Shown: in pieces, positions 52,301 through 64,000 of the stretch
How the letters are laid out: each line of letters begins with the position of its first letter
How positions within the stretch are numbered: the stretch's first letter is position 1
Notes under the pieces: model-generated
Database searches by the model: none
Told to the model about the DNA's origin: nothing
Seen by the model: the letters and a program-made list of their open reading frames with translations, nothing else
Assembly (NCBI GenBank): GCA_034336665.1
Contig: CM067576.1
Span: 13,755,385 to 13,819,384 of the forward strand
DNA: 64,000 nucleotides
From: Luscinia megarhynchos
Taxonomy: Eukaryota; Chordata; Aves; Passeriformes; Turdidae
Direction of reading: 5' to 3'
Translations under genes and position numbers: made by a program

Positions 52301-55300
52301 TTTTACTCCTTTCTTACATAAGAAGCAAAATGCTTTCATTGCCTACTGTGGGGTGCTTCTAACAGAAATTTAGAGATGTTAGTTTTCATAGTCCTGAGAA
52401 AATTCAGCTTTCACAACCAAGTTTGTATGATAAAATTATTATGATAAGTAAGTAACATTTTGTGGCAAGTTGCTTCAAAGAAATTTCTATAGGACACTGA
52501 AAGAATTTATGTGTACTAATCCATACCTTTAACGAGCAGGAATTGATTAATGTAAACACATGCTTTCAATAGCCACAGAAGTAGAAAAATAATCCTAACC
52601 ACTTTTAAACACAATATGAAAACCAGGAATTTCTAAGCTAATAAAGTTTCAAGCATCTCCATCATATGCATATTTTAAGAGCATGTGTCATTGGCTGTTA
52701 AATTTTCTGTTTTGATTGAGCATATGGAATTTTTTCACCATTCTCTTTATCTTTCTTTATTCATCATTAGCTATTATACTTTGATTTAGTAACCCATATT
52801 GCCTACTCTTAAGAGCAGTTCCATAACCACCAGAAAGAAAAAAGACCCATTCTGTAGATAATGTGTGTCATAGTGTATGATCTAAATAAACTATTCCACA
52901 TAGAACATCCTCACTTATCTTTTTAATTGCAAGTAATGTGAAAGTATATTCTATTTATCTTCGGAGGAAGGAGAATTCACTAAGCTGGTTCCCCTGCAAT
53001 TTATGGAAAAGGAAATGTGAAATATACAACTAACTGAGGGAAAGTAGAGGGATAAAAAAGAACTCCAGCTGACTGGCAACTATCTACAAAAATTATTATT
53101 CTATTACTATAGGTAGTCACACTGAAACTGTTCTTGTTTGTTGCCACTGCAGTAGTTTCTCAAAATTGTTGCTGCAGCAAATGTACATCTTCGTATAAAA
53201 ATAGATGGAAATGGAAAAGATAACAGAACTAGAAAAAACAGTACTTAAATGTGTTCAGAATCTGGTCCTATAAAGATGATACCTTGCAAGGAACACTTAG
53301 TAGAGTAAGTAGTGATATTACTTAACAAGTACATAATTACTTATCAGTACTTATGCAAAGAATGGAATGGGTAGTCAGGGAACCAATACTAGATACATTC
53401 CAAAGAAAATATTTAAATTTTCACAACCAGCAAATATTGCCTGCTGTCTCTGTAACTGTACTTGTGCCTGACCATCTACCACACATACAAAGTATCAAGG
53501 TACTTTTGCTTTTTATCATCTCTCCAGTTATAGTCCTGTCTAGTCTTCAATTACCCAGCAGTCTACACAGAAATGGAGATACTAGAAGCAGCATTCACTT
53601 GCTAATCATCTTAACTGTAGGATAAATTGGAGTGCCTTTTTTTCCTTTGGTACAACCACTATTACCTTCCTGAGCTACAATAAATATCAAAACCCTGTAG
53701 AGTATTTCAAAGTTTTATTATTTCACTAGGAAATATATGTAACAGTCTTTATCTAAATGCATGTATGCATATCTATTCATATTTATATATTGATATAAAG
53801 AAATCAACTTTCTAATGCCAGCCTAGAACAAATCATAATGAGACAGCTAACCTTCCATTTTCTGGGGGAAAAAAAGAAAGGTTACAAGCAAAGATAGAAT
53901 TCTAAACCCTTAGTATTTATAATTTAATTACAGAGTAACAGTTGACAGAGATTGAGTAGCTGGACTGAAGCTCAGGCTGGCTATGAGTGGTTTGCCACTG
54001 TGCATCTTTTCACATCATCCATTTCCTTTTCTTGCAGTATCTTATCTCACCTCCTTGACTTGTGTGTGTTTCCCTCAGCTGCTCACCTTTCAGAAACTCA
54101 GCCTAGTGCAATAAGTCTATCTGGTCCTTTAATTTATGCCCGGAACCAGAGCTGGGCACGTTCAGGGGGTGGTAGAAAATGCACACATGCTCCAACTGTT
54201 TCAATGACCAGATTTCAGATGCATACAAGAGAGCCAAAAAGGGAAAAAACCTACATGAACAAAACCCCTCACCATTCCTGAAACTTAACTTAACCCGAAA
54301 GATTTCACATGAAAAAATGTCAAGCCCTATTTCCAGAGAAAGGTTATTCCCACACAGCCATCACCTTCCTTCCCATGCTCTGTCATCCTCCTCAGCCTGG
54401 TCAGGAAAACATAAACTCAAGGTCAATATGTTGTAACAAGATGAACCTGTTTCAAGTAAGCAGCTCTGATGTGATGTACTCTTATTGCACGAATGTGTGT
54501 CATGTTGTGCCAGAAATTAATCAAAGACAAGCTAAATAACCCCCTCATGCTCTTCAGAAACCAGAGAGTCAGCTTCCTTCCCACGCAACAGACTTTGAAC
54601 CATCAATTGCTGTATTAAAAGAGAACTGAATTTCTGTATTTTTATGCCCATTATAACTATGATTTGCTTAAGGACCAAGCAGACCCTTAATTTCATTGAA
54701 AGACAAATACTTAATATTTTTTGATTAAAAACCTTGTAATGGTTATAAGAGTATGTACTTTACTAAAATGAACTCAGTTTTTTGAGCATTTACTAAGATT
54801 GTCAGTAAAAAGTTCATTAAAATAATTTTTTTTCCATTACAAGACCCATAGTTTTTATTTAGATGTCAGAGAAACCCAGATGATGATGCAGACTGCTTAA
54901 ACATGAGGGACTATGCTATTGCAGTTCTGGTTTAGCCTGAATCATCTGTTGATGCTTTTATCTGCTGCTACTTGACTCTGCATATAACTTAACCATGAAC
55001 TTATGGGAACAATATAAGACACATTTTGTAGTTAAATACAAGAGAAGATTTTAAAAAATTAACTTAGAATACATTTTATTGTCCATTAAGCAACAATTTA
55101 AAATAAGCTGTGCAGATTTTTCTAGCACTACAGCCACTTTATAACACTTGCCAGCTATACAGCTTGAAAAGTAAATTTCATCAAATAAGGGAGACAGTAC
55201 TAGAATCTGACAAACAAAACCAATCTCAATGTAAATATTGTTTTAATTGTAATGTTTATACTGGTTCTGACTTCTAAACGATTTTCACTCTATTCCATTT

Positions 55301-56764
55301 TAAAGAAACAAACTCAAATGTCAATGTCATTTCTGTACAACAATAGGAATGAATAGGCTCCAAGCTTCTAGCAGGGATGTTTTGAAAAATGCACTGTTAT
55401 GAAGAGAAAGGGGTAATAATGATAAAAGCATTTGACAGTGTTTTTTCAAACTCTGGGTCAAAACCATTCTGAGGTACAAAAAGCCTTCAAGGAACAGAAG
55501 ACAACAAAAGAATAAGCATAAGCATGAACTGTAGCATCACACACATTCTTGCAGTTTTCTTTCCATCTCTTTCTTTCCCCTTATCCATCCTCTTCACCCT
55601 ACACCACCTGATCACTATTATCCAAGAAAGAACCACCCACCTGGGTATGTTTCAATGACAGCTGATGGGCAAGGTTTAAATGCTGTCTCCACCCTGGCTC
55701 ACAGGCTTATCCTAGCAGACATTTATTCTCAGGAGGTTTGCAAGAACAAATTCAAAATTACTTTGCAGGGCTTAAAAGAGGAAGAAACAGAAGTCATTCA
55801 GGCACTTACACTGAAAACACTGTGACCAACTCTAGCATTTACAGCAGAAGAGAAATTAAAACATGAGTATTTTAATTCCTGAATACTGCTCTGTCTTGCA
55901 GATTTACACTCTGGTACAATCACTTTCACTTTATTTTGGTCTGATCCAATTTACATGAAAGCTGCAGGCAAATTCAGCAGCACTGCCTTGTCTCTGTAGA
56001 TGAATATATGTGCACATAACACCTTATACTTCAGCCTTTTTTAAGCCAGACTTGAAAAGTAAATGACACTATGTACTGAAGCAATGAAAATATATTTCTG
56101 CCTCTGTAATTTGACTGTTAAAAAGAGTTCTCAAACCTTTGTCTATCTTCTTTACTTCTAGTGTGCATTAGAACAAATATGTTCAGTTTCATATTGCTTT
56201 GGTTGCTCAGATCAAGCACTTGATCAGCACATTTTGAATCAGAGCATGGCTCTTTTTTCCAGCATCCAATTTTGCAAAAATTTAAACAGACAGATACTTT
56301 TGACCATAAAGTGACAAAATTCCCGGATAATTTCAATACAAAACCACAGTGGATGCAGAAAATTCTGGCAGGAAATCCTTGAAGCCTAAACTACTTACAT
56401 GTTTAGGAAAATATCTTTAGTGTAAGCCACCTGATTTATGGGCTCTTACCCAGAGCTTACAAATTGTGATGAGCAGTCAGATGTCTAAACACAATGATGT
56501 GCACCTCAGTTACACCCAAAAGACTGCAGACACAGTGACAAAAATCTTACTGGCACACCTTCCTAACTGCAGCCCATTGTAGTGGCAAGGATGTATAGGT
56601 TCAATATGTACAGATCAAGAACCTTTTTCACTCTTTTGTGATTCCATCCATTAAATAGATTTCATAGCTAGAATGACCCATATATTCTTCTGCAGATGTG
56701 AAAATTAATAGATCCTTTACATGTACTTGATTTGGATTTATAATTGCTACTTAAATGCTTCAAA

Positions 56765-56811
56765 ATATCAAGGAAACAATAACAAGGAAATATCAAGGAA
56801 TAACCAAGGAA
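56765..56811. repeat. Short imperfect tandem duplication, ATATCAAGGAA units
   Basis: ATATCAAGGAA begins at 56765 and 56790, and each copy is followed by an AACAAGGAA- or ACCAAGGAA-like word. A small local duplication. Confidence 0.75.
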
Positions 56812-58236
56812 AAAGCACTCTGCTTTTAACCATTATTCCTATTGATTTTTCTATTCCTTGACTTCCAGCAAAACCGTTGAAATCAGATTTTTTGCCATCT
56901 TTGGCTTTCAAAACCCCCACAACTGAAAAATATATTTATTCATCATATTTTTAAAAAATTAATTGAGAGAGTGAAGGAGAGGGTATGGGGGTGTGGAGCA
57001 AAAAAATGGACTCACTCCCATAGTAGCTCTAAAGAAACTTGACATTTTCTCTGAGGATTTCTAAGATCACAAACACATGCAATAAAGAGGGAGGAAAAAA
57101 ACTAAACAAAAACAAACAACTCTGAAAATTTTGTGTTTAACTGACCAGAAAAATTTGGCAGTGATAAAAGGTTTTTACTTGCCTTTATTAACTTTTCTTT
57201 ATATTCAACGACCTGACTTCAAGTGATTTTAGAGAAAGATCCTTTGAAACAATAAACAATATTTTGATGCATTGATGTAAACCACCTTCCATTTTATTAA
57301 ACAGTCTTCACTAAAACAGAACCCCAGCAAGTGCAAACATGGTGTCAACTTTATGTCACCATCTATATTAGTGCAATAAAACAGTACAAGTATTGAGACT
57401 TCAGATGTGCAAACCTGACAGTCAAAAATCCACTGCCATATTTCATCCACTGTCAGAGCTGACATAAAATACACAAATCTCTATAGACATCCAGGCAAAA
57501 ACTCACATGTTCAAAACAATTTTTTTCTCCTTGTGAGAAAATTTGTCGCTACATAATTAATGATAAAAGTAGAGATTGAAAGCAACAGGTCAGGTGATGG
57601 TTTCCTTGGCCACTCCAAACCAAGAGTGCAGGGAAAGCTCCTACAAGTTCAGGTGGATTTCCCTAAAGCCACACAGCCACGTCCATTACAGGCTCCAAAG
57701 CAGACAGGCACAGCACCAAATCTGACATTACAACCTGCCTTTGTGAGGAAATTCAGTGACACAGAAAAGTATATTTGACAAGTACACAGTGAGTTCTGCT
57801 AAGAAATGTGTAGCTCTGTGCGTGTCTATCTGTGTGGTGTCTGGGTTTATTTCTTTCTTGAGGGGGATGCTTTTTTCTTTGTATTTCCAGAAAGATAAAT
57901 AAGTAGAGAGGGGATGTGTGTATACTGATGTAATTTCTCCCTTTCTAACCTGAATTTCTATGCAGCTACATTCCCCCAGTACTGAACAAAGGGTTTGTTG
58001 CTCCAGCTTGCTCTGAGCAGTACACCCAGCTTTGCTCAGGGGAGCAGACTCCAGTTGCTCCTCAGTTATCCTATTTCACTTTCCACTATCATCACTGTGA
58101 AAAAGAGGCTTTTAAGAAAGTTGAAATTACATTTATGTTCATTGTAAAATCTCTTCCAGAGATTCCTAAAACAATTGTCACATGTGTAAGAATGAGAGCT
58201 GGTTTGTTCACTGGAGAGCCTCGTGCCAGAGCCAGC

Positions 58237-58244
58237 TGACGTCA
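58237..58244. promoter_or_regulatory. Consensus CRE palindrome TGACGTCA
   Basis: An exact 8-bp cAMP-response-element palindrome, the sequence bound by CREB/ATF bZIP dimers. It stands out because CpG dinucleotides are rare in the surrounding DNA. There is no gene or promoter beside it that I can identify, so function is unknown and a chance match is possible. Confidence 0.3.
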
Positions 58245-59009
58245 CCTGGAACAAGGCTGAAGGCTGCTACTGGTAAATGCTAAAACTGTGAAAATCTTCT
58301 TTCTAATGTGTTTCTGTGGTTATGGAACCAGAGATGAAACTGCACATTACTCCAGATGTGGATATATGGCATGCAGTGGACAAGGAAAGAATGAGGTTTG
58401 TCAAGAGATAAAGTTACAAAAATCAGGGTGGCTAAATGCCGCATTTTAGAAAAGTTTGTCTCCTAGGTAAAATATGTAATATAATGAGGAAAGATTTCCA
58501 GTTTTTGCATGCATAAGTTTTCTAAGTGCAGTATTTATCATTTGCTAAATCACACTCATTTTTCTGCACTTTGCCAGCAGTTGCATCAATTGTCATTTAA
58601 CTGCCCTAAATAATGTGTTCTCTTCCCTGCTGTATTAAACTATTTCTATCAAGGCTAATGATTTCCTGATTTCCACATGCCAGTGAGCTTGGCAGTAACA
58701 AATGATGCCTCTCTTTTGCATGTTGCAAGTAGCTTAAATTATATTTTACATACCCATTTAAAGGATCATTAGTTAAGTTAATATCCTTGCTATTCAGGAG
58801 GATCAAGCATTTTAGTAAAGGACAGTCTCACTATACATCCTCTGCTAGAGCTGAGTAGATTTTTAGCAGCCTTAGCTTGTTAAACTCACACCCACTACAT
58901 ATGGAGGGGCTGTAGAAAGCCTAGATATCTACTGTGTCCTTATAGTGGCTTACTCTGAGGTTGCTGTTACCCCTCAACTGAGGAATTATGTATTTCAAAC
59001 AGAACTCAA

Positions 59010-59025
59010 TTTTTTTTTTTTTTTT
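59010..59025. repeat. Poly-T tract (about 16 T)
   Basis: A simple T run with no recognisable retrotransposed body on either side. Confidence 0.9.
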
Positions 59026-61207
59026 ACTTCAAAAATATTTCCTAAAAATAGTAATACAAAGCAACAGAGAACAAAAAATTGGGTCAGTCTAGGACACTAG
59101 AGCATTTCTGGAGGCAAACATCATCCACAAAGGGACACATTTATAGGTGAGGGCTTCCAAAGTCAAAACTGTGCCCCACGTTCATTGGTGCATTCCCCTC
59201 AATTATGTCCCAACTGACTTTGAGGATATGCATTATCCAAGGCAATGTAACACAGCAGGCAGCAATCTGCCAGTGCAATGGTAACAGCACTCACTGATGT
59301 AATCACTGACAAAATAAGCATTCTAAAACTGGCATCTATTTATTTCCATTGAAGCACTTTCATGGGACATGGAATTACCTCTCGTCTGAAATGAATAGCT
59401 TCCAACACACTTAAGTGACAATGAAATATAGGGCGGGCATTTTGCAGGCTTAGCAAATACAGCAAAATATAAATTTTCTCACTCCTCTAAAGAGAAAAGA
59501 ATATTCAGAAAAAATATTTTATTTAGCTTTAAAATCTCCTTTAATTCTCCTTTACATATGTAACTTTTGCAAACATTTTAAAATAAAAATAAAAAAGACT
59601 TCCAGATTTGATAAAAATGTTTTTTTCTTTAAATTTTTAAAATTCAACTTTTCAAATTTCATAACAGCTTAAAAATTTAAATTGTTTTGATCAATAAGTA
59701 GACTATTTTCCCCCTTTCCCACCATCACCTGCATACCCCCTCCTGTTCATTGTAAACGAAAAAAAAGGAAGAAGCTGGCTGGCAGGGGTTGAGTTAATGT
59801 ACAGAGGGAAATGGTATAAGCAAATGTTCTCTAAAAAGTCAAATGCAGAAAGCAGTTCCCTTCCCTGTGGCAGCATCAACATAGGAGTGAAAAGTTTAGC
59901 TACAGTAGAGTACTTTCTGATTTTTGGAAGACACTTTTCTTGTTTTGGGGTCTAATTATCAGGTTTTTATTTGTCAACTACCTTGTATCTCAGTGTTTAC
60001 ATAGATCCTATAAATTTTTAAATTGAAAAGAAAAACAAACCCAAACCTGAAGAACAGCAAGCTCTGTGAGATAAGAGGGCTAAAAGAGACCAAGTTGCTG
60101 CATGAGCCACCATTCAGCTGAAAGAGGAGTGGATGTAGCTTCTGATAGCCACTGGTTTTTAATATGATTTTGACTATTTACAGCTTTGGAAAAAAAAAAA
60201 ATTTGTGCTGAACTTTCCAGCAGTTCATGCCACCAGTTTTCTTTTTCTGGCACGTTTACAGTGCTCATGTTTTTGTCCCTTCCACAGTAGGTCAGGTAAG
60301 TAGGCAGGATTGTGTAGCCCATGCTCAACCAAGTACTACAGCACTGCTTCCAGAAATATATTTCTGCGGATTTTAGTGCTGTGCTTCCCCAGCATCTTTA
60401 CTGCCAGCTGGGCAGGGTGCCAGCAGAATGCACAGGGAGAGACCCTGTCTCACCATGCTCTCTGAAACACAACAGAACACAGAGCAGGTTCCAGCTGTCC
60501 TCCAAAGAGGGGGCAAGAAACACAGTGCTTGGTGAGCCATCGTCAGTTTTGCCATTTAAAAATCTTATGCAGTTATGCTGCCTGGTACATTTTTACCAAT
60601 TAGCCTCTAATTTCAGTTTATTGTAAAAATACAACCTAGGCAACCAATACTCTGTGATGAAATTTTAATACGCATGTATTTTTCCAAGTTATAAAACAAT
60701 TAAAACACAAAATTCTGGTTGACTGGAAAAATAATTGATAAAACTCAAATATATCTTCTTAGTAAACATACAACCAAGAATGACAGCTGAATCTCCCTCC
60801 CATTCATGAGATTGATTTCCTTGGTGAGTGCACAAAATAGCTAAAACAGTCTCTTAAATATTTACCCATTATTAAGTGACCTTAATCTATGATCGTCATT
60901 GGACAATTTCTGATTTATGACAAGAAGCAGCATCCTGGCCATACTCTCTGTGCAAAGTTTGACAGCATCTCTAAAATACTTCTTGCTCACAGCTTATCTC
61001 CCTTTTCTCACATCCCCCTACCCCCCTCTCCCCCTGTTTCTTACAGAGAATATTTAACTATTTTAACTATTGTAATTGGACCTGAACAACATACAGCCCC
61101 TAAATATTAAGGAAAGAGCATTAATTGTCATGGTTAATCTCTGAAGGACTTGGTGAGGAACACAGGATAGAACCTTTCCATTTGCCTCTGACATGAATTT
61201 CAGAAGG

Positions 61208-61305
61208 TGTCATGGCTTAACCCCATGCAGCCACTCACTCACTCCTCCCTGGTGGGATGGGGGGAGAAGGGAAGAGGTGACTGGTACCTGTGGGCTGAGA
61301 TGAGC
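61208..61305 (+). mobile_element. Fragment of the 5' end of an avian LTR
   Basis: It begins TGTCATGGCTTAACCCCATG, then has a CACTCACTCCTCCCTGGTGG stretch and a GGGATGGGGGGAGAAGGGA stretch. This is the start of the same broad avian LTR family as at 19374-19832, in the opposite orientation. Similarity becomes uncertain beyond about 61305, possibly reaching 61420, so most of the LTR is missing. No retroviral coding sequence is adjacent. Confidence 0.55.
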
Positions 61306-63097
61306 TTGAGCTTGGCAAGAGCCTCCCAGCCCAGCAGGGCCCTGGCTGCCAGCTCACACAGGACGAGGCTCTTCACCAGCCAGAACACCACAAGTAAGAG
61401 AACAAAGCCTCAAACCAGACACGTAGATCTCTGATCACAGAACTGATTCAAAAAGAGCATCTAACTAGGATGTCTTACAGCTTCCATTTCTGGCCCAGAT
61501 GATGCTTTACTCTTTCCAGTACAGACTCAAAAGAAATGAAACACAGGACTTAGAAACCTCATTGCTGCCATTACTGCACTGCAGGGTTTTTCCCACAGAA
61601 TGGTTCTATTCCTCACATTTGCAAATATTCAGGAAAATAATGAATTAATTCATTTAATATTATCAAATGAATCCATTACTCTGCATGCTTTGAAGTATTT
61701 CTGAATTTAAAATGCATATTAAATCTGAAGATTTCTTTTCAGTTTATTCATAAAAGTATGCAGCCAGTCTACAAGAAAGTCAAGTTAGCATGCCTATCTT
61801 CCAGTATTACTCTTTAAGTCTTGGATTAAACGTTTGAAATGAAGAAAACATTGTTTCCCTCAGGTATAAGCCACCAGCTTTTCTTGTCTATCAAGTACCC
61901 ACAGTAAAAGGAAACCTTGTTAAATCATTATGCTGTAAGCATAGTATGTGTTCTTACTATTAATTTCCTAGCACTATAGCTCTTATAAAGAGCTAATATT
62001 AAACACAAGATGTATTCTATCTAGACACCAAGGAATAACTGCATCCTTGTGTGACTCTTAGGGGGTCTTTTTAAGTTAATTGAGATGAACTTAAGTTTTC
62101 ATATGCATAAAGACCTTTCATTCTTTACATACCTTGTTTAAACCTAAATTCAGATTTTCCACTACTCCCAGTACTGGTATAGTATTGGTAATAGCCTTGT
62201 AAACACAACACTGCTATTTTAGCTATGCTATAGGTACTCCCATACATATGAATAAGACTATGGTTCAAATGCTAGTAAGAATTTGCAAATCTAAGTTCAT
62301 GAAAAGGATAGAAAAATACCCACAATCTCATTGTCAGCACTTCCCTCTTTGGTACCCTTAATTTGGAGTTTGACCAAGAAAGTTGCTGCTGGGCTTGCCT
62401 GTTCCTGTCTATGACATCCTGACACAGAACACTTTTATACCTCAGGGCTGTGTTTAACAGAATGCAGACTGGCTCTGCTGGCCAGTGCACATTGCTGCAC
62501 TTTTGTGCAGGGCCCTTGGTCCCCCTGCTCCCTCCAACATCACAGGACCGATTTAATGAGCCATGCAAGGCTTGCTGTCTTTGATGTTATGGGAAGTTTC
62601 CTGTGTGACCATGCAGGAACCACTGTTGCCATCACACCCACACCTGAGCTGGGCTGGAGGGCCCTTCACAGGGGCAGCCCCAGTGAGGCCATGGATGCTC
62701 TGCTCACACCCCAACCCACACAGTCAGACCCTGCTTCCTTACTGGCTCAGCCTCAGCTTTCCCAGAACAGAGTCTCAGAGCCTTAAAATAATTTAATCAT
62801 GGTGCAACAACAAAATAACAGCTCAGGCTTGTGCCCCTGAGGAGGGACCCAGAACAAAGGAACCCTTGGGCTTTCACACCTCCCAGTCTAAGCACGGCAC
62901 AATCTGTGGGTCCTTCTATCCTTCCATGGCTCCAGGTGTCCCTCACCTGCACAGGACACAGGTCTGAGCTCTTGGTTGTGCAAAGGTCAACAGGTCTCTT
63001 GTCTGGGGCTTTTGCCTCCCAGAGCTAAATCTGAAACTCCCACTGCAGCTTCACTCAGAGCCACCAGCACTGAACAAAATCCTGTTTAAACTGCTAA
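61306..63097. other. Unique sequence with a GC-richer patch at about 62330-63060
   Basis: The first kilobase is AT-rich and unremarkable. The 62.3-63.1 kb patch is GC-richer but CpG-poor, with overlapping frames of 65-98 codons on both strands and no known protein among them. A 16-bp palindrome (AATGAATTAATTCATT) lies at 61639-61654. Confidence 0.45.
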
Positions 63098-63269
63098 TTC
63101 AGAGAAGCTGTGGCTGTCCCATCCCTAGAAGTGTTCAAGGCCAGGTTGGATGAGGCCCTGAGCACCCTGATCTAGTGAATGGCCCCCATGCTCATGGCAG
63201 GAATGCTGGAGCTAGGTGATCTTTAAGGTTCTTTACAACCCAAACCCTTCTATGACTGTGAGATTCTAC
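63098..63269 (+). mobile_element. CR1 LINE 3' end: last ORF2 codons plus 3' UTR
   Basis: A short, strongly 5'-truncated CR1 copy on the plus strand. Codons 63104-63172 read EAVAVPSLEVFKARLDEALS followed by TLI and a TAG at 63173-63175, the typical C-terminus of CR1 ORF2, with no frameshift or internal stop. The roughly 90-base 3' UTR follows, with the CR1-typical GGTGATCTTTAAGGTTCTTT and AACCCAAACC words. It ends in degenerate TTCTATGA-type units (63248-63269). The intact terminal frame and well-preserved UTR suggest a younger insertion than the copy at 45024. Nothing encoded here could be functional, because only 23 codons remain. Confidence 0.95.
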
Positions 63270-64000
63270 TTCCCTGCCATTTTTGTTCTAGCAGGTTAAC
63301 TTGTCCTTCAGTCAACTATGAAAGCTCTCAACATTTTAGCTTTTCTTGATAGCTTCAAAACTTGGACAGTAATTCCCCAGAGTCCTATCACTGAAGAGCC
63401 CCTTTGCCTTCCTCTGTTTAATTAGGTCAAAACAGTAATTCTTTCAGTACTTGTTTTAATCAAGGGCAAATCAGGTACCAAGCAAGATACACTGGTGAGA
63501 GGTTGCTGTCACTGATTATTCTAAATGTAAATGGATCCAAAATGTATTATGGACACAAGGCACCTGAAAAACCATTAGCATTTTTCTAAAATGTTCTTAG
63601 ATGGCACACAATGCTCACCTCCAAAAGGAGGAAAGAGAATGAAAGATGAATTTTACTTTGCTTTTGGCCTCAGAAATGAACAAAGCTACTGCACAGAAGC
63701 AGTAATAAGGAATTATCATAACCTGAGAGAATCTATTAAATTTCAATTAAGAGTATAAACTTCAGGCTATAAAACTGAAAGGGACAAACATCCCTTCAGA
63801 CCAGAATGAAAGGCATCTTCAAAAATCAGATCCTAAAGGACTAGATAGATTAAACCCTTGCAGAAGCTTAAAAATCCCAATTCACAACCAGCAGAAAATA
63901 GAGCTAGTCTAATTTATGCATGGTGTATTTTATTGTATTCAACAGAGTAGAACATTATTTTGCTGTGTTGAGTTATAACCCCCTACACATAGAGGTAGCT
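63270..64000. other. Unique AT-rich non-coding sequence
   Basis: Nothing recognisable as a gene or repeat up to the window edge. Confidence 0.55.

Larger units (their letters stand above)
45801..61207. other. Unique AT-rich non-coding sequence
   Basis: No gene recognised. Short tandem copies occur at 46364-46397 and about 56765-56811, T runs at about 49758 and 59010-59025, and a consensus CRE-like palindrome at 58237-58244. Stretches at about 46090-46620 and 49300-50350 have little simple sequence and many TAAT/ATTA words, so they are candidates for conserved regulatory DNA by appearance only. A GC-richer patch lies at about 50400-50660. Confidence 0.5.

Overview
The window reads as a stretch of bird nuclear genome. 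It is AT-rich and visibly CpG-poor, has many long A/T runs and (TA)n microsatellites, and shows no operon-like gene packing. The diagnostic features are fragments of the avian/reptilian LINE CR1. Three are recognisable: 7725-8617 (minus), 45024-45800 (minus, scrambled) and 63098-63269 (plus). There are also two pieces of an interspersed LTR family that I know as common in bird genomes: 19374-19832 (minus) and 61208-61305 (plus). I cannot assign the bird order or species from this sequence.

Layout. 1-7724 is unique AT-rich sequence with one perfect 15-bp hairpin (5797-5834). 7725-8668 is a 5'-truncated CR1 ending against a (GT)n/(AT)n microsatellite. 8669-19373 is mostly unique sequence, with poly-T tracts, a (TA)n repeat, a GC-richer patch near 17.0-17.7 kb and a protein-like but broken frame at 12754-13050. 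19374-19832 is a solitary partial LTR. 19833-24966 is unique. 24967-25726 is a 760-bp CA/GACA satellite with internal higher-order duplication. 25727-45023 is unique, with one candidate exon (39051-39231) and several stretches that look like possible conserved non-coding elements. 45024-45800 is an old rearranged CR1. 45801-61207 is unique. 61208-64000 holds an LTR end fragment, a GC-richer patch and a CR1 3' end.

I find no complete host protein-coding gene, tRNA, rRNA or recognised small RNA. Most long open frames fall in the satellite or the CR1 copies, or are chance openings in AT-rich or pyrimidine-rich DNA. The likely setting is an intergenic gene desert or the inside of a very large intron; the sequence alone cannot decide between them. 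I did not find a previously undescribed biological system. The items most worth checking are the candidate exon, the protein-like broken frame, the scrambled CR1 and the candidate conserved elements.
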